NCBI GenBank assembly: GCA_016839905.1
Contig: JAEOTJ010000157.1
Location: 1 to 38,648 of the forward strand
DNA length: 38,648 nucleotides
Source: Promethearchaeota archaeon
Lineage (GTDB): Archaea > Asgardarchaeota > Lokiarchaeia > Sigynarchaeales > SOKP01
Direction of reading: 5' to 3'
In this document: positions 31,676-38,648 of the stretch, piece by piece
How positions within the stretch are numbered: position 1 is the first letter of the stretch
How the letters are laid out: each line of letters opens with the position of its first letter
The notes under the pieces: model-generated
Seen by the model: only the letters and a program-made list of their open reading frames with translations
The model's database searches: none
Told to the model about the DNA's origin: nothing
Made by a program: the position numbers and the translations under genes

Positions 31676-33523
31676 ATGGTAAGAGAAGAAATTAAAACCG
31701 TAAATGAGTTTATTGAAGAATTACCAAATTTCCCTAATGTCTTAGAGATTAAAGGTTCTTCTAGAAACCTTTTAAACAGGTTATATGAAAGAGCGGTAAA
31801 ACTTCCAATGAAATATTCCTCTAATGAGTTAAAACCTCCATTAATCATCAGCTTTCATCCTAAAGCTTCATTATTGAATAATAATATACATGAAACATTC
31901 TTAGCGGTAAAAGTAGCAAAAAAGCTCGGAATGATACCCATTTGGATACCGTATATTTACGATACAGGATTTAAAAATAAATCAGAAAAAATTCGACGTC
32001 CCACGTATGTACTATTTGAAGGAAAATATATTCCATTGCGAACATCTGCTGCAATTAGAGGGAATATTATAGCAACAGAAAGATCCATTACAGAAAAAGA
32101 GGTCAAAACTTTTTTTCAGGAACTAGAAAAAAATGAAATAGCAACCTTAAATCGATTTAAAACTATACTTAATAAATTTAATTTTGGACATTATTTATTC
32201 AATCTAAAACGTTCCTTATCTAAATTTAATAAAAAGACCATAAGGAAGAAGAATGACCATTATAAAGAGTTATGGCTAAAAGAGATTAAAGGTACAAAAA
32301 AGCTTGACGAATCTTTAGCAAAGATCTCTGTTGCCATGTTAAATGAGCTTGGAATTAATGTAGGACTTGCGATGATGGACGACATACTCCCCGAATTTGT
32401 ATCTCTTATCTTTTCAGAAATATTAATAACAGAGAATGTAAAGAAAGATCCTTCTCTCTTGGAAGATTTATTTGTTGCTTATGATATTAAGAATCGAGAA
32501 AGAACACCCATTTTATGTGCGGGTGGAAATAATTTCATTGCATTTAATGATAATTCAGTACGAGTTTTTGACGGGGACTTACAATCATTAGTTAATGGTT
32601 TAAAAAATCATACTGTATTACCAACGGGAAATCTTATTATTCTTCTTTTCTGCTGTTTGGGCTGCAGGTTAGTTCTTGGAGGATCTCACACAGTTGAATA
32701 CTATCCTGATTATTTTAAAAAGACGTTCTCGATTTTAAATGAAACATCGTTCAACTCAAAAATGCAACTTCTATCATATGGTAAGATTAGATTTATAGAT
32801 CTGAGAAATATGACGGATATAATGTCTGCAATTAGGATCTTTGATAAGGTAGGATCTCGTAACTACATTCAAAAAGGACACTTCACAGTTCCAAGGGATA
32901 TAGTGGATCATTTAAATTTCCTAGCAGGTTCAACAGAAGTTCCTTTAGAATATAAAGAAATTCTCGAAAAACTAATGGAAGGGCAAAAAAACAACAAACC
33001 ACACGCGGTAATTAAAGAACAAGAACGTTATGAAGAAGTTTTAAATATCATTGCGAAAACACCGGAGGAGCTTTTGAAAGATCCATCCACATTGAAAAAA
33101 TGGATTCGAGGAACGAAATTTGAAGGGCTCCATCCAGTAAGGCTCGAAATAATGCTTGAAAACCTAAGACTGGACGTGGAAATGAGATTAAGAATGCTAA
33201 AGGAGAACTTTTCATTCGAGCAACATATCCTGGGTGGAACACTTGAAGATGAAGAAGAGGGAGAAATACTATATGATGGAATTGTAATTCGGTCAAATCG
33301 CTACCCAACCCTTTTAGAGCTGGTATATTACGATTCTAAACCTCAAGAAACATTTGAAATTGGTGGAACACTTGAAGATCATGAGAGTGAATGGATCTGG
33401 AAACATTTTATCCATGACATAACTACTACTTCCAGGATAGATGAAAAGTCTTTTTCTAATTATGAAAGTGTTTTTAAAGATTTGATTCCAAATCATCTAA
33501 TTGTTAATCCCTTTAAATATTAG
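31676..33523 (+). CDS. Unrecognised 615-aa protein in GTPase operon
   Basis: A soluble protein without membrane segments. Noticeable motifs are PPLIISFHPKASLLNNNIHE (about 53-72), an IWIPYIYDTG segment, a coiled-coil-like helical stretch (about 145-205), VLPTGNLIILLFCCLGCRLV followed by GGSHTVEYYP, and a C-terminal part with two GGTLED copies. The N-terminal FHPKASLLNNNIHE region and the later GGSHTVEYYP vaguely recall the layout of BshC-like cysteine-adding enzymes, but I am not confident. It follows a truncated paralogue and the atypical GTPase in the same operon. A GTPase effector or an enzyme are both possible. Confidence 0.65.
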   Translation: MVREEIKTVNEFIEELPNFPNVLEIKGSSRNLLNRLYERAVKLPMKYSSNELKPPLIISFHPKASLLNNNIHETFLAVKVAKKLGMIPIWIPYIYDTGFKNKSEKIRRPTYVLFEGKYIPLRTSAAIRGNIIATERSITEKEVKTFFQELEKNEIATLNRFKTILNKFNFGHYLFNLKRSLSKFNKKTIRKKNDHYKELWLKEIKGTKKLDESLAKISVAMLNELGINVGLAMMDDILPEFVSLIFSEILITENVKKDPSLLEDLFVAYDIKNRERTPILCAGGNNFIAFNDNSVRVFDGDLQSLVNGLKNHTVLPTGNLIILLFCCLGCRLVLGGSHTVEYYPDYFKKTFSILNETSFNSKMQLLSYGKIRFIDLRNMTDIMSAIRIFDKVGSRNYIQKGHFTVPRDIVDHLNFLAGSTEVPLEYKEILEKLMEGQKNNKPHAVIKEQERYEEVLNIIAKTPEELLKDPSTLKKWIRGTKFEGLHPVRLEIMLENLRLDVEMRLRMLKENFSFEQHILGGTLEDEEEGEILYDGIVIRSNRYPTLLELVYYDSKPQETFEIGGTLEDHESEWIWKHFIHDITTTSRIDEKSFSNYESVFKDLIPNHLIVNPFKY

Positions 33524-33544
33524 ATTTTTCTACTTGAAGCATTA

Positions 33545-36127
33545 TCATTGTCGCTTTTTAAGAAAAATACAAACACCAATTGTTCCAATTAATGCCGTAA
33601 TTGAAATAATTACAATAATTATTAAACCAGTAGCATCAACCTCCTCAGCTGCCTTTTCAATACTTTTATTAATAGTTACCGTTTTAGACGCTTCATGTTT
33701 AAATGTATCATTTGCATAGAATGTGATAGTAATTTTTCCCTCATCAAGAGCACTCCAAGCTTCTGAATCTATGGTTCCTGATGTGCTTGAAAATACATAT
33801 TTCTTATTGCCCTCATTAAATGTATACCACATTATATCAAGATAAGGTTCGTATATATTAACTTCAAAATCAGGAGGCTCTTTACCATATTTATCATCTG
33901 ATTTAGGAAGAATAATATTGATTATAGGATCATGCTCATCCCATATTGGTAAGGAATCATTGGTAGAACCGGATAATGCGTAAGGAGTATCTCCAATTCC
34001 ATCATTGTCTATGTCATGTCCATCATAATCATCCCAATAATTTCCTATAACAGAATTATTCCAGAAATTAATGCAATTAGAACCAACATATTGGTCAGTA
34101 TTATTATAAAAATAATTTTTATAAAATAAACTATTATTCGCCTTCAAAATATTTATTCCATAACTGTTATTTTTAATGATATTATCTGAAAAGGTGTTCC
34201 TTTCGCATGGCGTATTAAATCCCTCTAAAGATATTCCCTCATCTGTATTATTATATATAAAATTTTTTAGAATTTTATTAAATGAGCTATCAAATAATTT
34301 AATGCCCCATCGATTACATCTTACTTCATTTTCAATAAATGTATTATTATTACTCTCGCTTATAAATATGCCCCGGTCCGAATTACCAGATGCGTTATTT
34401 ATTATAATCGTATTATTATAACATAGCCAAATGCTTAATCCATTACCAGTATTATTTATTGCACTATTTCCTATTAATGTATTATTATGACAATAACTCA
34501 TTGATATTCCCGGGTGGCTCCCTGCTCTGCCATTGTCATTTACAATATTTTCCGAAACAAATGTATAGTTACTATAGCTTAATCCTATTCCATATTCATT
34601 GCAATCATATAATAAATTTCCCAAAACACTATTATTATCACTATTAGCAATAATTATACCACGTTGATTCTTTATAGCAAGATTTTTAGAAATAGTGTTA
34701 TTATAACTATTTAATTGAATATAGATGGCCTTATAACCATTATTAGAAAAATTATTGGCTAAAATAGTGTTATTTTTACTATTTATTAAAGTAATTCCCT
34801 GATGTAGATTATCTGAACAATTGTTATTGATTATTGTTCCATTATTAGAATTTTCTAGTTTTATTCCTCCTTCTGTATCACTATTAGACGAATTTATCAG
34901 GCTACAGTTTTCGATTCGAAAATAAATCTCAATTGAATTTTGAATTGTTATACAACTCCCCAACTCTTGGGCATTTATTTTAATGTCTTTTATTACATAT
35001 GGATCATTCCAAGTGCCTGAACCTAAACACCATATTCGAGTTTTTGCCCACTCCCAATTATTTGAAGCACTGTTATTGATAATGATTGCACTTCCATTGA
35101 AACCATCATCCCAGATTGGAAGTGAATCATTAACTGTATTTATACTACCAGAATTATTTATTTTATAGGGAATGTCACCAACACCATTATCATCTGCATC
35201 GAGGCCTCCTTGACTTGTAAAATAATCATCCCAATAATTTCCAATTATAGAGCTATTCCATTGATTATTTCCAGTATTATCTTGAGCATTACCATCTATA
35301 TTTTTTATCAAATAATTATTAAAGAATATATTATTAGTTCCATATACTTGGATCCCAATTTCTTCATTATTTTCAATGATATTAGATGTAAAGTTATTAT
35401 AATGCGAATTGGAGTTAATATTTATTCCATCAAATATATTATGATGTATATTATTTGATTTAAAAATATTATCTTGAGTATCAGTTAATGAGATTCCAAT
35501 CTGTGTGATGTTAAAAACGTTATTTTCTATGAATGTATTATTATTAGATGCATAACATCTTATTCCACGCATGGTATTGTTATATATGGTATTACTGATA
35601 AATGTATTATTAAATGACTCCCAATCCACATTAATCCCTTCTCGGCAAAACGAAATAGTATTATTAATAATTATTCCATTTGTTGTGTTGAATAATCTAA
35701 TACCTGATTCTGTTGATCCCGAATTAATGAAAGTACAATTTGTTATGATGAAATAATCTGATATATATTTGGAATAAATTGTAGGTCTAATTTCAAAACA
35801 ATGACCATTATTTTCAGCATTAAAAATAACATTTTCGATGATATATGGATTATCCTTAGTGCCATCACCGCTACACCAGTTTTCTTGTCCAATATCTGCC
35901 CAGGTGCCATTACCCAAACTCGTGTGATCTGAAATCCAAATTGACTTAAAACTCCATAATGCTGCTTCTTTTGATCCTTGTCTTTCATCTACATCTTCAT
36001 TAGATTCCTCTTGCGTTATCTTACAATTATCATTATAAATATTTATTGGATTTGAAATAAATATAAAAGACATTAAAAGTAGAGATAATAACATTAAATT
36101 GTTAATTTTTGATTTCATTTTTATCAT
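33545..36127 (-). CDS. Secreted, membrane-anchored NosD-like beta-helix surface protein
   Basis: An 860-residue protein. An N-terminal signal segment (about 8-26) is followed by two parallel beta-helix blocks built of about 22-residue repeats with N-N-T-I-x-x-N patterns. Each block opens with a similar module (GTWADIGQENW and GTWNDPYVIKDIK) and closes with NYWDDY plus an Asp-rich calcium-type loop: DADDNGVGD (310-318) and DIDNDGIGD near 735. After the second block comes an Ig-like stretch (PIINIILPKSDDKYG onwards), then a C-terminal helix (about 830-853) and basic end KKRQ. It is a likely cell-surface, carbohydrate-binding or lyase-like protein. Composition is very AT-rich and Asn-rich. Confidence 0.85.
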   Translation of the reverse strand: MIKMKSKINNLMLLSLLLMSFIFISNPINIYNDNCKITQEESNEDVDERQGSKEAALWSFKSIWISDHTSLGNGTWADIGQENWCSGDGTKDNPYIIENVIFNAENNGHCFEIRPTIYSKYISDYFIITNCTFINSGSTESGIRLFNTTNGIIINNTISFCREGINVDWESFNNTFISNTIYNNTMRGIRCYASNNNTFIENNVFNITQIGISLTDTQDNIFKSNNIHHNIFDGININSNSHYNNFTSNIIENNEEIGIQVYGTNNIFFNNYLIKNIDGNAQDNTGNNQWNSSIIGNYWDDYFTSQGGLDADDNGVGDIPYKINNSGSINTVNDSLPIWDDGFNGSAIIINNSASNNWEWAKTRIWCLGSGTWNDPYVIKDIKINAQELGSCITIQNSIEIYFRIENCSLINSSNSDTEGGIKLENSNNGTIINNNCSDNLHQGITLINSKNNTILANNFSNNGYKAIYIQLNSYNNTISKNLAIKNQRGIIIANSDNNSVLGNLLYDCNEYGIGLSYSNYTFVSENIVNDNGRAGSHPGISMSYCHNNTLIGNSAINNTGNGLSIWLCYNNTIIINNASGNSDRGIFISESNNNTFIENEVRCNRWGIKLFDSSFNKILKNFIYNNTDEGISLEGFNTPCERNTFSDNIIKNNSYGINILKANNSLFYKNYFYNNTDQYVGSNCINFWNNSVIGNYWDDYDGHDIDNDGIGDTPYALSGSTNDSLPIWDEHDPIINIILPKSDDKYGKEPPDFEVNIYEPYLDIMWYTFNEGNKKYVFSSTSGTIDSEAWSALDEGKITITFYANDTFKHEASKTVTINKSIEKAAEEVDATGLIIIVIISITALIGTIGVCIFLKKRQ

Positions 36128-36298
36128 TTAAAATAATTTTAAAAAAATATGATAAATACAAAAGTATTTTTTATAGTTTTAAATATTTCTAATTGTTTTT
36201 CTACAATAAATTGAAATCCATATAAATCCAGAAAATTAACAAAAACTTGTTTTTAAATATTTAATTCCAAATGAGCTAATCGTTAATACCTTTAAATT

Positions 36299-38029
36299 TT
36301 AGACTAATCCTAATTGATTCATCAGCTTGGTCGCTTTAGGGATCATCCATTGTATTTTTACATCTAGAACTGCGGGTTTTCCAGACTCTAAAGCTCTCTG
36401 TAGAGCGGGCTGGATCTCATTGGGTTTTATTACTGTTTCTGTATAACACCCAAATCCTTCTGCTATTTTTGCATAGTCTATATCTGGGAAATCTGTATCA
36501 ATATATCTCCTTCCAAGCATGACGGATTGAGTACTTTTAATCATCCCCCATGAATTATTATTCGCAATAATTATTACGATCGGCAGGTTGTATCTAACAG
36601 CGGTTTCAAGTTCTTGAATGTTGAATAAAAAACTTCCATCTCCTACTAATAAGCCAACATTTTTATCGGGATGGGCTATTTTAGCCCCAAGAGCAAAGGG
36701 TATACCTGCACCTAAATGACCCATCATGAATGGAAAAAGAGTAGTTCTTGGAGACCTAGGCTTGCTCGAGGCAACCTGCTCGGCAGCAAATATGAGAATA
36801 TCACCACCATCAAAAACTAAAATAGTATCACTAGAAACGACATCATTTAATTCTTTAAATAATCGTTGAGGTAATATTGGAACCTTATCAGAATTCATCT
36901 TTTTATATAATTTATTTAGAAGCATTCTTTTAAATTCTTGTTGTTCAGCATTCCACTGTGTCCATTCTGTTATTTTTTCTTTAGGGAGGTTTTCTTCCAT
37001 CTTTTTTAACAAATGATTGAGTACGATCTTACAATCTCCCACGATCGCAACATTAACAGGCCTATTTTTCCCGATTTCAACTGAATCAATATTAATTTGA
37101 ATTAACTTTTGGTTTTTAGGCCATAAGGGAGGAAGGCCGTAAGATAGTCCATATCCCCATTTACATCCAACTGAAATTACTAAATCTGAAGAAGTTGCTG
37201 TATTCATTAATGCATCTGATATCAAACCAGCTCCTAAGTAGGTAGCCATATCACTCGAAATTCCATCTATTCCTGGTAAAGAAGTACCTGCTGGAATAGA
37301 ATATGTAACAGATATTCTTTTTAAATTTTTAGATGCTCCAAAAGCAGCGACTTCTCCACCACAAATAATTAATGGCTTTTTAGATACTTTTAATAAATCA
37401 ACCACTTCATCTAAAATCATAGGATCTGCTGAGAAACTGGCTTTGGGGCGGTATTTTTCAGGAGGGAGGATCTCAATATTCGCATTTGAAGGGATCTTTC
37501 CTATTAAAGCATCTTCACGAATATCCACATAAACAGGACCCCTTCTACCCGAAAATGCAGTTCTGATTGCTTTTTGAATGATCTTAGGGATTTCTAAGGG
37601 GCTTTGAATTTGAAATTGGGCTTTAGTTATGGGTTTCATCAATGTCATTTGGTCTAGGTCTCCTTGAAGGCAAGACTTGCCATCAAGCTTTCGTTTTATT
37701 TGAGCTCCAACCACTAACAATGGAATATTATCGCTCCAAGCAGCACCCACTCCGGGAACCATATCAGTCACTCCAGGACCTACTGTTCCAAAACAAACAC
37801 CTAGCTTTCCTGCCACTCGTGAATATGCATCAGCCGCATGGGCTCCTGCTTGTTCGTGTCTAACCATTATTGTCTCAATCCCCTTTTTTTTACCCCATCG
37901 ATAGATTGCGTCATACATTGCTAATAACTGCCCTCCCGGAATGCCAAATAAATACTTCACGCCTTCTTTAAGGAGACATTCTATTAATACATCTCCACCA
38001 TTTCTAATTTCTATATTTTTTTTACTCAT
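36299..38029 (-). CDS. TPP-dependent acetolactate-synthase-like enzyme
   Basis: A 576-residue protein with the three-domain layout of TPP enzymes. The N-terminal PYR domain has FGIPGGQ and the catalytic Glu59 in VRHEQAGAHAADAYSR. The central domain is SFSADPMILDEVVDLLKVSK through ICGGEVAAFGA. The C-terminal PP domain has the TPP motif GDGSFLFNIQELETAVRYN (463-481) ending in NNN at 490-492. It resembles the catalytic subunit of acetolactate synthase, but related decarboxylases and carboligases share these motifs and no ilvN-like small subunit gene is near. The gene stands alone on the minus strand. Confidence 0.82.
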   Translation of the reverse strand: MSKKNIEIRNGGDVLIECLLKEGVKYLFGIPGGQLLAMYDAIYRWGKKKGIETIMVRHEQAGAHAADAYSRVAGKLGVCFGTVGPGVTDMVPGVGAAWSDNIPLLVVGAQIKRKLDGKSCLQGDLDQMTLMKPITKAQFQIQSPLEIPKIIQKAIRTAFSGRRGPVYVDIREDALIGKIPSNANIEILPPEKYRPKASFSADPMILDEVVDLLKVSKKPLIICGGEVAAFGASKNLKRISVTYSIPAGTSLPGIDGISSDMATYLGAGLISDALMNTATSSDLVISVGCKWGYGLSYGLPPLWPKNQKLIQINIDSVEIGKNRPVNVAIVGDCKIVLNHLLKKMEENLPKEKITEWTQWNAEQQEFKRMLLNKLYKKMNSDKVPILPQRLFKELNDVVSSDTILVFDGGDILIFAAEQVASSKPRSPRTTLFPFMMGHLGAGIPFALGAKIAHPDKNVGLLVGDGSFLFNIQELETAVRYNLPIVIIIANNNSWGMIKSTQSVMLGRRYIDTDFPDIDYAKIAEGFGCYTETVIKPNEIQPALQRALESGKPAVLDVKIQWMIPKATKLMNQLGLV

Positions 38030-38648
38030 AATAAAAAGCCTATTTAATTAATTCTACAAAAAGATAGATCAAAACAAGTATTTATTTGTATTATTTTTCT
38101 ATTAACTTTTATTCTTTTCTGATCCGACATTATTCTCTCTTTATTGATATATTACTTTTATTTTTTTTACGCTTCGAGAAAAATATCTACTAAAGCATCC
38201 TAGTTGCCTTGTAAGGTCCACATTTTGCTTTTACTCCCTTTTTTTCAGCATTTTTTGAGGTAATGCCTTGTTAATCTTAGATGAATTATAAAAGAGTATA
38301 GGAGCCACCATATCTAATAAAGAAAGACTCTAAGAAAGATATTAGCGTTATATCTTGCGTTATTAGCTTTTTTCCATCCCTACATTTGAGATTTGATAAA
38401 ATCATAAAACTTTTTAAAAAATGTTAACATATATTCATTAGGGGAAAGTGAATCTATCTCATCTTCCAAAACTGAAAATGGAGATAAGTATTATATCTTC
38501 ATAAATAAATATTAACATTTTTCTCTTATAAATCTTAAGATAGATTTCCATTAGAAATGAAGTAAAAAAATATATTTATAAAATATTAATATTAGAAAAG
38601 AAATTTTAATAAAATAAAAGTTCAGTTCAATAGGACTTAGAATTCAAC
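38030..38648. other. Terminal spacer without a confident gene
   Basis: About 620 bp of AT-rich DNA. Low-complexity T and A tracts dominate. The minus strand holds a short frame at 38380-38469 (TTG start: EDEIDSLSPNEYMLTFFKKF and onwards to KSQM). The same frame reads back across a TAA at 38491-38493 to an ATG at 38500-38502, so it may be a decayed small gene. No RNA gene or repeat array is visible. Confidence 0.4.

Noticed and set aside
38030..38648. tRNA, snoRNA or CRISPR in the terminal spacer
   Set aside because: I found no cloverleaf, no C/D box pairing and no spaced direct repeats on either strand.

Overview
The window looks like a chromosomal segment of an Asgard archaeon, most plausibly of the Lokiarchaeia type. 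This is an inference. The supporting signs are very AT-rich DNA, TATA-like AT boxes ahead of genes, tightly packed intronless genes, two Ras/Rab-like small GTPases, many Cys-rich zinc modules, a NosD-type beta-helix surface protein and PadR/ArsR/AbrB-type regulators. I see no rRNA, tRNA, CRISPR array, transposase or phage module.

Layout. Positions 1-715 hold the end of a probable MntA/HepT toxin-antitoxin pair and very small ORFs. Positions 758-4966 hold a membrane protein with a zinc-finger tail, diverging from a membrane protein and an amino-acid permease; a dyad lies between them. A decayed minus-strand reading frame sits at 5007-5270. Positions 5356-9604 carry an MscS channel, a CorA transporter, a YdjM-like membrane protein and an alpha/beta hydrolase.

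From 24171 back to 9653 almost everything is on the minus strand. In transcription order: a double winged-helix regulator; a tandem AbrB regulator next to a three-copy 14-bp repeat; two SAM methyltransferases; a small anchored protein; an ABC-2 exporter whose ATPase has no canonical start codon; then a PadR regulator followed by eight tightly packed ORFs. These are two BtrH-like (BtrH_N + DUF4872) proteins, two DUF3795 proteins, a SAM methyltransferase, a tandem HNH protein and a UvrA-like ABC protein split into two ORFs by exactly 29 nt. My working model is that this is a small-molecule acyl/methyl modification, export and resistance locus, reminiscent in parts only of antibiotic biosynthesis and self-resistance clusters (BtrH of butirosin; DrrA/B and DrrC of daunorubicin). 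No substrate can be read from the sequence.

Positions 24323-27695 hold a small membrane protein, a TIGR04076 protein, a GNAT-YoaP acetyltransferase, TrmO, and a GyrI-like effector-binding protein paired with an ArsR-like regulator. Positions 27815-33523 form a GTPase region: a Rab-like GTPase with a zinc-finger partner, a 2x6TM potassium channel with unequal voltage sensors, and an atypical GTPase in an operon with a truncated and a full-length copy of an unfamiliar protein family. The right end carries a large secreted beta-helix protein, a TPP-dependent acetolactate-synthase-like enzyme, and about 600 bp of mostly non-coding DNA.
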